64,000 nt of DNA from positions 1 to 64,000 of the forward strand of contig JAPQWV010000764.1 of the NCBI GenBank assembly GCA_027422505.1, given 5' to 3'. Below the pieces are notes generated by a model, which worked only from the letters and a program-made list of their open reading frames with translations, ran no database searches and was not told the origin of the DNA. The stretch comes from Craterostigma plantagineum (lineage: Eukaryota; Streptophyta; Magnoliopsida; Lamiales; Linderniaceae). Both the position numbers and the translations under genes were made by a program. This document shows positions 23,887 to 35,798 of the stretch, in pieces; within the stretch, counting starts at the first letter, position 1, and each line of letters begins with the position of its first letter.

Positions 23887-26372
23887 TCAGCACATCCAAG
23901 AAGCGGACCTCTTGACGAGTGGCTTCATCTGCTTATCTTCCTCGAGGGATATCATTCCCAGGTGAGAAGGATCTTCCAACATCATCTTAGCCACGAGGTA
24001 TCCCGCGATGGACCACGTCTGATTCTTCCTCGCCTGCTTCCCAACGAACCTCCCGAGCTTCCCGTCGTAATACTCCGGCCAGTGGTCCTTCATCAGCCTC
24101 ACCTCCGCCAACTCTATCGCCCTCCTCGCCAGCTGCGGCCGACCCGACTTTATGCACGCCGCCGTCAAAAGCCATATCAGAACTGCAAACAACACCCACG
24201 AGTGAGCAAAAAACGCGTGAAATCTCGGGCACAGAGATGCCAATCGAACCCGTTGCCGTTAAATGACCCCGTTAGATCTTCAAATGGGTCTGAGTCCAGA
24301 CCCACTCAGATCACCCTTGGTGGTGTCGGAGGAGAGTACGTTGACATATGGTGTCTTTAACTCAAGCGGAATCTAAGACGTAAGGTTGTCAATCAAAACC
24401 CATTAAAGACCCGTTCATCCACTTCAAATCACCCATTTGTGTCAAACACAGGAGTTTGAGCCGATGGCGCTGTATAAGGTATGTTATCATGGATGATTTA
24501 AGTGGGTTTAGACTCAAAACAATTTGAAGATCCAATGGGTCCTTAAGGGGTCCAATTGTCATCCCAATCAACAGACATAATGTCCTTGATGGGTTCGATT
24601 GACATCCCTACGGAATCTCAGACACAGGGTGGTCAATCGGAACCATTAAGGACCCACTGTATCTCCAAATGTGTCTGAGTCTATACAGACCCACCCCACG
24701 CCGTAGAAGGTATAGGATCATGGATGGTCTAAGCGGGTCTAGACTCAGACCAATTAAAGATCCAATGGGGGTTCGAAAATTTTACCTGGCCAAGAACCGC
24801 CGTTGTGATAGCTCCAACCCGTGTTCTTCGGGTCGCAGCCCGTGACTATCCTCCACTCGTGGTTTTCCATGGCGGGGTAGCAAATCTTCAACGGCATCTC
24901 TCCGACGAGCTCGTCCCACCTCGACTCTATGAGGTCCATAATGGCCGAAGCCTGTTCGGGGGTGGCGAGGGAGGACAAGATTGCCACGCAGTTCCCGAGG
25001 CAGAACCATCGGAAGTCCATCCTCGCCGGGCTGACGTTCCCGATGAAGTACCCGCCGCGAACGGGCATGAAGTCGAAGACCCACTCGGGAAGGGAGTCGG
25101 GCATCACGTTGAACTTGTTCACCGCCGTGTGCGAGTACTCCTCCGTCTTGTATCGGTATATGTCGTTGAGCTGCTTTATGTCGAGCCAGAAGTAGTTCCT
25201 CATGTGGAAGCTCAGTGCGTGGAGGCGCTTCACGATCTTGTCCGCGAAATCTTTGCCCTCCTCGTCGTGCTTTAGGAGGAGAAGAGCGCACCTCAGCGCC
25301 ATGAAGAACAACGCCTGAATCTCTATAGGGTAGCCGTAAACGCCCTACACACAAACAGTCTGTTTCAGACTAATATCAAGAGGCAATCTCTTCCTATCAC
25401 AAATTGGTATTAGAAAAAGGGGGCTCACCATTCTGCGATCGATCATGGAGCAGCCGTCGGCGCACAGAAGGGTGGGGAAAGTGTCGAACCCTTCGGAGAG
25501 GCACAGAGTGAGGATGAGCTTCATACCCCTCTGAAACTCGGGCATCTCGGCCAATGAGGTGTCGCCGGTGGACTTGGTGTAGGCTCGGAGGAGTATGATC
25601 CACCAGAAACCCGAATCCACCGGGGCGACCCGCCCGATGGCGCACTCCCCGAAATCGGCGATTATGGTTTCGAAGTCTCGGACCGGGTCGTGGAGCACTT
25701 TGAAGCTCGCTGGCAATACGCCGGCGCCTAAGGTGAAGTTGTCGACCTTCTTCTCCCATGATTGGAGCCTGAGTGTTTTTAGGAGGAAGTTCTTGACTAT
25801 CTCGGGCTCGCCGTTCATGAGGAAGGCGAGCGCGCTGGGGACGAAATCTCTTACAAACACCTGTTTTTTTTTTCTAGAGAATCTCAGCAAGGTACAGCAG
25901 TATCTTACGTTACGAAATTGATTATGCTGAAGTTTCTCACCTGATCGTAGTTGAGTTCTTCGTCCGAGTGATCCAAAGCGGCTATCGTGCCGACGGGTTG
26001 GCCACGGAAATGAACGATGGACCTCTGAAGAGCCGCCCAAGCCTCGGCTACGATTGGGTGAGTCTCGACGCTGTTAAAGGAAGATCTCGGGGTGCTCGAA
26101 ACGGACCTGCCAGGCGAGTAAATTCCAACAAGACTGTCAAAAACGCGAGAAGAATTCTCGTTAGTTCTGTAAAAGTTGGTAGTCGGTGATGCGATCGACA
26201 TTTCGCTGAACGATCGCTCGTCGAACGATCTCTTCCTCTCGATGTTGAGGGGCCTCGGGCGTTCGAGCAGCCTAGAAAGATCGGAGTCTCCTATTTCGAA
26301 GATCGATTCGCTGGCTCTCGACGGCCCGTTTTGGACCGCCTCGGCGGCGGCCGAAGAAGAAGTCGGAGACAT
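23887..26372 (-). CDS. CINV: Alkaline/neutral invertase, cytosolic type (GH100)
   Basis: Four exons: 25941-26372, 25429-25860, 24786-25344, 23887-24182; total 572 aa. Family reaction: hydrolysis of sucrose to glucose and fructose at neutral pH in the cytosol. GH100 blocks are complete: [20 protein letters not shown] and the [19 protein letters not shown] region, [98 protein letters not shown] and [17 protein letters not shown]. The RD in FVRDF and the E in GYPIEIQ contain the acid residues proposed as catalytic. The roughly 100-aa N-terminus is Ser-rich ([15 protein letters not shown]), matches CINV1-type proteins and lacks a transit peptide, so a cytosolic beta-clade enzyme is inferred. A leader intron is likely (26421-26853). 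Intron 3 (24183-24785) contains degenerate direct repeats. Confidence 0.95.
24240..24775. repeat. Degenerate direct repeats inside invertase intron 3
   Basis: Related blocks recur: GTCAATCAAAACCCATTAAAG (about 24389), GTCAATCGGAACCATTAAGG (about 24630) and CCAATCGAACCCGTTGCCG (about 24240), each followed by a segment like CTTCAAATGGGTCTGAGT / CTCCAAATGTGTCTGAGT. A second pair, GATTTAAGTGGGTTTAGACTC (about 24495) and GGTCTAAGCGGGTCTAGACTC (about 24726), keeps the same roughly 235-bp offset. Looks like an old tandem duplication or an array of a degenerate mobile repeat. No coding capacity. Confidence 0.6.
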
Positions 26373-26420
26373 GTTTGTTTGTTTTTGTTTTTCTGTGAAG
26401 CAAATGGTCGAACGGTGGAT

Positions 26421-26853
26421 CTGCAAGGGAAGGAAAGGAAATTGGGATTGATTATAAAGGAAAAAAATTTACTGTTCTTCGCTTAAGTCAACTTAGTGAA
26501 GTCGAGTCATAATTTAACGTCTGCTGCAATAAGCAACATCTCATCACAAGTCACGGGCACTTTTGATTGAAGTCAACTCATGGAAAGAGACTTTTTTTTT
26601 TTGCCTTTGAATGTTTCGTTAATACAAACCAACCATATAGGAGATTTTCTGAGAATCAAAAAAGGCAACTGCAATAATTTCCCCTCTTAGAAACCAATCC
26701 CTAGCGTGAAGTGATCATCTAATCAGGAAAACAACAACAACAGCAACTTGACGCCAAAACAAAAACAGAAACAAATAAGGCATAAAAGAATCGAAAAATA
26801 ACTAAAAAGAAATTTAAAAAAAAAAAAAAGACAAGTTTATAAGTGTATAGTAC
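26421..26853 (-). other. Probable 5'-UTR intron of the invertase gene
   Basis: On the minus strand a donor AAG|gtacta at 26853 and an acceptor cccttgcag just before 26420 enclose T-rich non-coding DNA. A leader exon from about 26854 up to the TATA-like box near 26920 is implied. Inferred from consensus only. Confidence 0.5.
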
Positions 26854-26917
26854 CTTAGTTAGCTCCGAAGCCCAAAAACGATGGAAATGAGAAGATATCA
26901 AAGGCAGAAAGACGCTG

Positions 26918-26928
26918 TTATATATAGG
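26918..26928 (-). promoter_or_regulatory. Probable TATA box of the invertase gene
   Basis: CCTATATATAAC on the minus strand, about 65 bp upstream of the putative leader-intron donor. Consistent with a core promoter for the inferred leader exon. Confidence 0.5.
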
Positions 26929-28470
26929 TGAGAGTGTGGTGGGCGAGGATGACCGGTTATCCCGGTTACCTAATTGGTCGGACTGGATGGTCCGGTAAAG
27001 ACCAACCTACCGACGAACGAGAGGTGACCGACACGTCGGATATCCTTGAAAGGTCCGTACAACAGTATAGGGAATTGCTTTGCAACTTGTCTTTTTTATT
27101 ACATCACGTTGCTAGTGATCATCCACGGTCGCTTGTTTTGTAAGAATTTGTGGGGTACCTTTTTAATAAAAAAAAAATGTACTAGTAGTTGTTGGAATGT
27201 GCAGTGCACGCGCTCGTGTCAAATGTGCTTGAGGTTATTCTAGGAATTTCGCACCTCAAAGTCCGCGATGGCATCCTTGACATGACAGATCTACTCTACC
27301 AACTTGGGATGGGCTCAAAGCCCAATAAGCCCAGCCCAACAAAGACACCAACGTGGACGTAAATACAAAATTGGGTCTTTTGTTGTAATATTGGGCTACG
27401 CTTTGGGCTTTACGTCAATACATAAAGTGTTAACGGAACATATTGGATAAGGTGGCCCCACTAGAGTAGGTACGTATCAAATGGCGTCATATTAGTTCTG
27501 TCCTAGTGTGTGGATTTGATGAAAATATTCCCAAGCGTGCTATATATGAATGTCATTAATTTCTTGTCGTTTTTTTATTTAGTCCAATTCTTATTTGATA
27601 TTCTTAAAATTGAACAATATTTCTATGATCAAGCTTAAGGAACAAAAAAAAAAAAACTACGGAGCTTTGCAGCACCAAATAAACCATGTGATGAAAAAGT
27701 ATAGGCGAGATTATAGTTCCTCGTTCGATCAATCATGACATAACTCTATTCACAGTTTGAAGAATTGCAAATCAAAATCGACATTGAAGAGAGAATTTCT
27801 GGATTGAGATGAATTGAATTTCGTAATCTGTTATTCTCGACTAGAGAATAACAGTTGACGTTTGTATTTGTCTCTAGTGACACTTTACCTGCCTAATATA
27901 ATGAAAAATTAACTATCCAATATTTACCTACTAAATATTTCTTTTTTTGCTGTAAAGCATGTTTATAAACTGTGCGTTCTTACGCGAGAAACAAACAGAA
28001 TCAAACAAGTCGGCCGCGCATATTAAAAGACGAAATTATTAGTATTATCATTCGTTCACTTGCGTTAGACAGGAGAAACACTAGCTAGACAATTGCAATT
28101 TGCAACTTTGCAACTTGCGCATTTATTTCTAAATTATTGGGGATGTTTTACAGCAGTCTTTGCTTCTGCGTACATAAATTGAATGAAAGCTATCATATCG
28201 GAGTTGGAAGAAAGTAATCAATAAATATAATTAATGCTATCCGTCGGTCGAGTCCAAGAGGTAACATTATCTTATAAGGGAATAAAAATTGACCACCAAC
28301 TGAAAAAAATCTCAACTGAACGTGCGGTAAAATAAAATTATGACATTAAATATTATAAATTGGACTCTTCGACGAGCACGGAAAGGTGGATCTTCAACAA
28401 GTATTTCAATCTTTGGTTCAACTTATTTTCATTAATCTCATTTTTTACCACAAACTAAGCCTTCGTTGTT
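26929..28470. other. Intergenic region with TGGGCC/TGGGCT-type motifs
   Basis: Promoter-side DNA of the invertase followed by AT-rich sequence. Around 27305-27415 there is a cluster of GGGCT/AGCCCA motifs (AAAGCCCAATAAGCCCAGCCCAAC and later TTGGGCTACG, TTTGGGCTT), similar to plant site II elements. No gene supported. Confidence 0.45.
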
Positions 28471-28479
28471 TATTTTTAT

Positions 28480-29694
28480 GTTGGGGCAATTTCGACTAAC
28501 TCCCGTTCTCCTATTTTCTATCAACTAACTCTCCATTCCATATTATTTATTATCAAACTCCCTAATTCAAAAATATCTTACACATAACTCCCCATCGACG
28601 ATTTTACCCCTCTATTAATTTCCACACCCTTCTCTTTCCTTATCCAAACTTGGAGTACCAATATACGTATGTTTGTAGTACCAATGTATGAATGTTCGTG
28701 GTACCATTCTGCGAGCTAGTGTCGTACGATACGTAGGTTACTTGTAGTATCTTTTCCGTATCATGTGCTTAACTATCGCAACTCCTACCCTAAATTGTAG
28801 TACCAATATACAGATATTTGTAGTACCAATATATAGATATTCGTGGTATTGTATGGTATACTAATGTGGTACCATGAGTAGGTTACTTGTAGTACTAATA
28901 TCTATGGTAATAGTCACAGCAAAATTCAGATGGCGTCGAAAAATTCCTTACTCAAACTTGAAGTACCAATATACGATGCTTATAGTACCAATGTATCGAT
29001 GTTCGTGGTACCATACCGTGAGCTAGTGTAATACCATCCGTAGGTTACTTGTGGTAAACACATGATACGGAAAGATACCACAACTAACCTACACATGATA
29101 CTACACTAGCTCACGGTATGGTACCACGAACATCTATACATTGGTACTACAACCATACATATATTGGTTCTTCAAGTTTGGGTAAGGAATTTTCGACGCC
29201 ATCTGAATTATTTTTGGTCCGCGATTGTTACCATAGATATTGGTTCTACAAGTAATCTACTCATGGTACCACACTAGCTTACAATACGGTACCACGAACA
29301 TCTATATATTAGTTCTACAAATACATGTATATTGGTACTACAATTTAGGTAGGAGTTGCGATAGTTAAGCACATGGTACGAAAAAGATACTACAAGTAAG
29401 CTACGTATGATACTACACTAGCTCACGGAATGGTACCACGAACATCCATACATTCGTACTACAAACATACGTATATTGGTACTGAAAGTTTTGGTAAGGA
29501 AAGAGAAGGTCGTGGGTGTTGACAGATTTTTTGGTAATAGTGTTGTCTTCTAAGGCTAAATTGTCCAATATGTTGGTATTAGGTATCTATGTAATATAAA
29601 AATTTGAAATGAGGAGTTTGATGATATATAAATAGGAAAGGATGGAGTTAGTTGATGAATAATTTGGGTAATGGAATTTAGTTATAGATTTGCC
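28480..29694. mobile_element. 1.2 kb foldback element, Mutator-like by its 9-bp TSD
   Basis: The region is one large imperfect palindrome centred near 29060. The left arm (GGGGCAATTTCGACTAACTCC, CTATCAACTAACTCTCCAT, ATTATCAAACTCC) is mirrored at the right end, whose reverse complement reads GGCAAATCTATAACTAAATTCC, then CATCAACTAACTCCATCC and ATATCATCAAACTCC. The inner arms are built from repeats such as GTACCAATATACGTATGTTTGTA and TTCGTGGTACCAT. Identical 9-bp flanks TATTTTTAT (28471-28479 and 29695-29703) fit the target-site duplication of Mutator-like elements. No transposase. Element ends are uncertain by a few bases on the left, and the TSD is low-complexity, which weakens it slightly. 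Confidence 0.75.
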
Positions 29695-29700
29695 TATTTT

Positions 29701-29740
29701 TATTAAGAAAAAATCGATTTTATTAAGAAAAAATCGATTT
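29701..29740. repeat. 20-bp perfect tandem duplication
   Basis: TATTAAGAAAAAATCGATTT occurs twice head to tail immediately at the right boundary of the foldback element, overlapping its duplicated flank. Probably a local replication or repair duplication. Confidence 0.85.
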
Positions 29741-29880
29741 AGTTAGATCGTTCAACTAACAAGTTGAAACATTCACTAGCAAGCAAATGGAAATATTCCC
29801 AACTAGCTCCTGACTTTACAGTCTTTCATTGGTAATAGTAGTTAATTAATTATTTCTATCTCTCTCTCTCTCTCTATCTC

Positions 29881-29890
29881 CTATATAAAC
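29881..29890 (+). promoter_or_regulatory. TATA box of the thaumatin-like gene
   Basis: CTATATAAAC lies 104 bp upstream of the start codon at 29994 and directly follows a short CT microsatellite (about 29860-29880). Strong match in the expected position. Confidence 0.65.
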
Positions 29891-29993
29891 ACAACACACT
29901 CTCCATTCCCATCTTAGTTATCACCCAACTTACATCATTCATCTTCATCTTCAGTTCATCTATAATATTCTATTTCATATTTACTAACTAAAA

Positions 29994-31257
29994 ATGGCAA
30001 TAATGGAACAAAACTATAGACGAGTTCTCTTCCTCGCCGTTGCAACTTTCTTACTGCCACGTGTCCACTCGTCGGCGACGTTTACGCTGGTCAACAAGTG
30101 TTCCTTCACTGTTTGGCCGGGAATTCTCTCCAACGCCGGGATCTCGCCGCTGTCGTCGACGGGTTTCTCTTTGCAGTCCGGCGAGTCGAGGGTCGTCGAC
30201 GCGCCTACGTCGTGGGGCGGCCGTTTCTGGGCGCGCACGCACTGCTCCGCCGACGCCACCACCGGGAAATTCACGTGCCTGACCGGAGACTGCGGCTCCG
30301 GAACCGTCGAGTGCACCGGCGCCGGCGCCAAACCTCCCGCGACCCTGGCGGAGTTCACCCTCAACGGCGACGCCGGAATGGACTTCTACGACGTGAGCCT
30401 CGTCGACGGCTACAACCTCCCTATGCTGGTGGTGCCGCAGGGCGGCGCCGGAGCCAACTGTACTTCCACGGGGTGCGTGACCGACCTGAACGTCAACTGC
30501 CCCAGCGAGCTCAGGGTGGTGACGGCGGCGAGCGGCAGCGCCGAGAACGGTGGCGGCGCCGCCGTGGCGTGCAAGAGCGCGTGCGAGGCGTTTGGGACGG
30601 AGGAGTACTGCTGCAGCGGCGCGTACGGCACGCCCGACGTGTGCAAGCCGTCGCAGTACTCGCAGGTGTTTAAGAGCGCGTGTCCACGCGCGTACAGCTA
30701 CGCCTACGACGATCGGACGAGTACGTTCACTTGCAGCGCCGGTGGGAACTACGTCATCTCTTTCTGTCCGGCGCCGAACACGAGGTTTGTATTTTTCCCG
30801 TTATAGCCATTGTCTTACTCTGAATCCACGCGTTTCCGTAGGGGTAGTTTTGTCTTTTAGTAACGTTAAGCTTAACTAAGGCTGCCATTTCGATCGTTGG
30901 AGGGTTGATTCTTCTGACTAAATCTCGTGGGGACATAGAACTAGTGACGCATATAATACGTACAATTATTTTGACCGTTGATCAAAATTTGATGGTTAGC
31001 TTAATTACAATTTTCTCAATTCACATTAACATTAATTTTCAGACATTTATGATCGATTGAATTTTTTCTGCAGCCAAAAATCATCATCGGGCCCACAAAT
31101 ATCAGAAAACAGCAGCAATTCTGAGAGTGAAGGTAGTAACATGGTCTACGAAGGCTCATCAGATTCGAGCGATGCGCCGCCGTCCACTCGCCACGTGTCA
31201 GGCGTAGCTGTGGTTGCTTTTGTGGCGGCGATATGGCGGTTGGGTCGGCTTATTTAA
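29994..31257 (+). CDS. Thaumatin-like protein (PR-5 family) with Ser-rich, GPI-type C-terminus
   Basis: Two exons, 29994-30784 and 31074-31257, joined across a 289-bp intron in phase 2; total 324 aa. An N-terminal signal peptide (VLFLAVATFLLPRVHS) precedes the thaumatin domain starting ATFTLVNKCSFTVWPGI. The many conserved Cys (THCS, TGDCGSG, CCSGAYGTPDVC, SFCPAPNT) and the acidic-cleft segments AEFTLNG, GMDFYDVSLVDGYNLP are present. Exon 2 encodes a Ser/Asn/Glu-rich linker and a hydrophobic end (VSGVAVVAFVAAIW), which suggests a GPI-anchor signal and a cell-surface protein. Reading through the intron would give an earlier stop at 30806, so a short secreted form is possible if the intron is retained. 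Family roles include antifungal defence and beta-glucan binding; substrate unknown. At1g20030/At1g75800 are the relatives I recall. GC-rich codon use (about 65 percent GC in the domain) contrasts with the AT-rich surroundings. Confidence 0.9.
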
Positions 31258-34134
31258 AAATTCATTTATTAATATTATATTATTAGTACTATTATTACAT
31301 AGATTGTCACGTGGGCCCCCGACTAGTCACGTGCTGGCTGAATGATTTGGGCCTAATTTGGCGAACAGCCCATGTGATGCCAAAACGAGCCACACAAGAC
31401 GAGAGAGAATAGTTTAACAATTAAACTATGTACTAAAGTGGCACTGAAATTAGAAGAAATGATTTGTTTTAGTCGGTGTTTAGGTTTTGTTGTTAGGAAT
31501 TTTTTTTTATATCATATGGACTATTGCTTTTTTACTTTTATTAAGATTGAGGATGTATTAGTAGGTAGATTTTTAGGAAATTGTTTTGTAAAATATAAAT
31601 GTTATCTTTCTTAGAGGTTAAATTGTAAATTATTTTATCCCAAGTCTTATCCCATACACCACCCAACCATGCCTTATCTTAGAAGAAATAATTGCAATAT
31701 GTATAAGGTTGTATTTGTGAAGTTCCGGTAATTATATAAAAGAAAAAGAGTTAATAAGATATTCCATGTGTGTGTGACGTGACATATGCATATATGCATT
31801 GAATGCAAAGAAAAGGTAAATGTACTTCGTCTATATCCAATTGCTAAGTCATTCATACATATATCTGACTTTATAACCCGCCTTTTTCTTCCTTTTCCCA
31901 TTTAGCAAATATTTGATATGCATTTTATTGCGCCATCAATCGTTCATTCATCGTCGTCTATTTTTATGTACAGACTTACCAAAAACTTTTGTCGATGGTT
32001 TCCTTACTTTGCGCTGCAGTGTTTTTATTATCTCTGGTGATATACTTGCAAGATAACAGCTTTTGTATGGGTTGAAATCTCATCATCAATTATGCAAACA
32101 TCTGTTGACAACGACGATCTTATCGTTACAACGATATGTTAGTTAAATTAAAGCAAGAGAAGTAGTATTGTCTGAATGTACATTAAGTATACACAATTTC
32201 ACGCAATATTTATTCAAAGGGTGCACATGGATCCAACTAATTAAGGGTTTTCGTTCGTATATTATTGCATTAAAGTGCTTTATATACGACAACTAACCGT
32301 CGACACCCATAGCAAGTACTATGAAGTTATAGCTTTTGCATGGCTTGCTGACTAGAAAAAAGAAAATACAAAAAGTAAATGAAAAGTATAATAATGTGGT
32401 AAATGGTTAGATTATCCTTAAATTTGTGCCTCTTTACACGACAGACAACATTTCCATGCACGTTCAATAATATGGGACTATAATACGTTAAAAAAGAAAA
32501 AGGAAAAGGAAAGAAAGCATGGTCAATTCACTCCTTTGGATATGATCACGATCTCGTCGGCTAAAGTAAACAATACATGTTAGAAAAATCATTATCTAAC
32601 AAAACGAGATTATACATTTATCTAATTTACCTTTTGCGATTTTAGAAAGTCAAATATAACATAATACATAATATAACATAATACGTTGTTATAGTATATC
32701 AAGGGCCCATACATAGTCTTATGACATGTAAATGCTTTTGACTTTCCTCGTGTCTATTTAGAAATGCATATGAGGCTTACTTTTAACGTCACTAAAGGAC
32801 GAATCTTAGATTTGCTATTTTTTTTTTTTCTGAATATGGATTGCATCATTTTGATATAGCAAATGCCAGAAAAAATAGATATATTTGTTTTGTCTAGCTT
32901 TTTTGAAATCTTATCATGCAAAAACACACGATAGAATGAAATGGCAATATAATTTACGTGGAAGATTCGCTTTACACCGCAGCAGCATGTCTATTTCCGT
33001 GAAGGCTGGCAACGATCGTATGTATAAAGAAGTTTCAACTGTTGAATTAATTATTAAAATATCCTTTCATACGAATAATAGTGCTCCATTTTTACGGTGC
33101 TTAGTTGAGATATTAATTAGTCTCTATATAATTGAATATATTAGATAGTTTCGTCGGGTAAATTCGTGTCACATTCAATGACCTCAACAACATAATCATC
33201 ACTAACGTCCGTTTGGCAGGGAATACGTGTTTAGATGATATTAACTTTAGCTGGGTTTAAATAATTGAGGATGTGAATTTTTACGGTGTTTCGTTGATGA
33301 ATTTGAATAATAACTTGGATGGATTTGATAGATAATTGTAGATATTTTAAGGTTTAATTAAACCCAATTACAAATTTACCCATATTTTAAATTGAATATT
33401 TAATAAATAATTGTAATTTTGTCTTAAAAGTCCGGAATTTGCTAAAGGTAGGGAGAGAGGTAGTTTTAGCTAATACGTTAATGGGGTTTTAAGGAGCTAA
33501 TACCTTAAACAATTCTTTACTTAATCCTAGTCTATCTAATCATCCCAAAGATCCCAACCAAAGACACAAGAGATAATCATATTTAAAGAAACGGCAATGA
33601 TTAAATTAATTTGGTCGCGTTACGAAATTATTGCTTGCAATTTGCATACATCATTGAAACATTAGTTAAAAGACTTAAACTATTACGAAGGCAAAATAAA
33701 TAGTTAAATATAGGTCCTGTTAGCCATCGGTGGCCACGTGTACAAATAAAGGTACATACGTAGGGCCTCGTTAGCTCCACGTGTCCAAACAACTTGAGTA
33801 AATTAGTTAGTCCTACTTACATTACGAAAATTGCAGTTTAGTACTTCCGTTATCATTGGCCATCTTTTCCTTTTTCGTCCAATGTCTAGGGGGAATTGCA
33901 AATTTACCATATAGCTTACATCAGTGTGCAATTTTGATCCCCAAATTTCGAATCGCTGAGATGTACTGAATCAAAAATTTAATTTTCACGTTTATCATGA
34001 CCTTAAATGTTACACTTTCCTAAAACAATTCATCAAAGAAGATAAGCTCAAAAAACTCTGACCCTTTCCCTAATTGCAGAGCCTCAACTCACTCCGTTTA
34101 CGTTTTCCGGCGAGTTTAAGGGATAAAGAGAAAA
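31258..34134. other. Long AT-rich intergenic region
   Basis: Nearly 2.9 kb without a supported gene. A stretch at about 33205-33560 has weakly inverted ends (GTCCGTTTGGCAGGGA against GATCCCAACCAAAGACAC) and may be an old MITE. Short local duplications occur (ACATAATACATAATATAACATAATAC near 32660). ACGTG-containing motifs lie near 33735 and 33780. Confidence 0.45.
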
Positions 34135-34473
34135 ATGAGTAATATTTCGGATGCGGTGGTGGGCAATTTGACGACGCTGTATCTGTTTGTAATCGCGGCG
34201 ATGAAGCTCTACGGATTGGCCGCCGGCAAGAGCTACGGCGGGTGGTGCGTTTTGGTATCGTCGACGCTCGTAGTCGCGATCGTCGTCCTTTTGAGCCTCG
34301 CCTGGGATGTATACAGCAAGGTGGCGAGCGCGGTGTCGGCGGCGGCGCGCGAGGACGGCGACCATCACCACCACGGGCACGAGATGTGCCGCGGCGGAAT
34401 TTGCTGGCACGGCGTTGCAGTCAAATCTCCGGCGTCTCAGGTCAGGTTTCGACTTCCTCAGCAGAACGATTAA
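34135..34473 (+). CDS. Small plant transmembrane protein of unknown function
   Basis: Intronless 112-aa frame. Two hydrophobic segments are visible: about residues 12-30 (LTTLYLFVIAAMKLYGLAA) and 36-57 (WCVLVSSTLVVAIVVLLSLAW). A His-rich hydrophilic stretch follows (DGDHHHHGHEMCRG, about 75-88) and then a polar tail. Codon use is GC-rich and coherent, and an upstream leader without other ATGs in frame supports the start. It lies where small unknown membrane proteins such as At1g75810 would be expected by gene order; that link is from memory. The His/Cys cluster could bind metal, but nothing shows this. Function not assigned. Confidence 0.7.
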   Translation: MSNISDAVVGNLTTLYLFVIAAMKLYGLAAGKSYGGWCVLVSSTLVVAIVVLLSLAWDVYSKVASAVSAAAREDGDHHHHGHEMCRGGICWHGVAVKSPASQVRFRLPQQND

Positions 34474-35798
34474 TCAATACCTGTAAGGGAAAGAAAAAGG
34501 AGAAGTTTTTTTTTTTTTTACTATGTCCTAAACCTCATCATTACGGTATTGAGTTGTTTGTTGAATTGAATATAGCAATATTACTACAGTGAACAGATAA
34601 ATACTGGAAAATAGTCTTACCTCGAACTTCATTTGGTAAAGAAAATCTTTCGCACAATGGTTTGGGTTGAAATTGTTGCCGTTTCTTTTTCTGCGTTCTT
34701 TGTTAGTTAGATATGAAGACGAGCGGTTGATTTTTAGTTGTAAATATAGAGAACCAAAAGAAAACTAGTGAGTTCTTATTTGATGGAAGCGATTAGAGCT
34801 ATTTATGGTATGCTATGCTATGAATCGTTTGATATCCATGCTGGAGATTATATATGTAAGTTATTTTGTGTATGGCTATACAATGATTTTGTTGATATTG
34901 TATTTTAACATGTTTAATAAATTATTTGTGTAATGATATAAACAGTGTTATAGATGTGTTTGAGATGAGTATCGGTAGGTGGTACACACATAATAACCAC
35001 CTTAGAGGTGGATATGCATGTACAATTATTACTCGTCATATCATGCCAAAAACCGTATAAGTTTAAAGGACTAACTTTATGTAAAAATCAGAGTAAAGGA
35101 CCCAGAAAATTGATTTGACGAAATTACCCCTAGTAAAATGCTCTTTTTTCCAGCGAAAGTTACAACGTGTTTTTTGGGTTTTATATAATGCTGTACTTTT
35201 ACTTCATTTTATGTTATACAGTTACATCATATTATCACTTTAGAAACAAGACACACATTGCGTTACTTTACTATTGCAAAACGTTGTCGATAACATTGTG
35301 TTACTTTGCTATTGCAAAACGTTGTCAACAGAAAAGACTTTAACAATGGAAGTCAAAATGAATAATTTTCCAACTGTCGCATTGGGCTGCTGTCTCTTCA
35401 CGAAATCAAACACCTTTAATTTATAGCTAAGAATATCACTTACACAAGTAGAAATGAGCTTGCTTGGTTGTGATTCGAGTCATTGGCCAAGAGATACTGT
35501 AGTAACAGGACTGAGTGATTTATCTTACACCATATATCTTATAATAATGTTTCCAGTGTAATTAACTATTAATCCCCACAAAACAGAGTTTACATTCCAT
35601 GTGATATTTAAAAATTCGAGTATTTAATTATATATATTCTTGCTCACGCCGCCATGGCTGTTCCTCTGATATATTTCTCAGTCAGTCACAGCAGAAACTG
35701 TTTAAGGACCAAGCGTATTGAAATGATCCCAAGCCTCCTGCAAAGAATGGCAAATAATAATGCAATTATTTATTCGATTAGAAGAACTGAAAATCTTA

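Noticed and set aside
24805..25275. Plus-strand frame of 156 codons opposite the invertase
   Set aside because: Antisense shadow of exon 3 of the invertase; its composition mirrors the GC-rich coding strand.
30098..30673. Arg-rich alternative frame within the thaumatin-like gene
   Set aside because: Frame-shifted reading of GC-rich coding DNA; the true frame has signal peptide and conserved Cys.
33205..33560. Possible MITE with ends GTCCGTTTGGCAGGGA / GATCCCAACCAAAGACAC
   Set aside because: End similarity is short and imperfect and no target-site duplication could be defined; mentioned only as possible.
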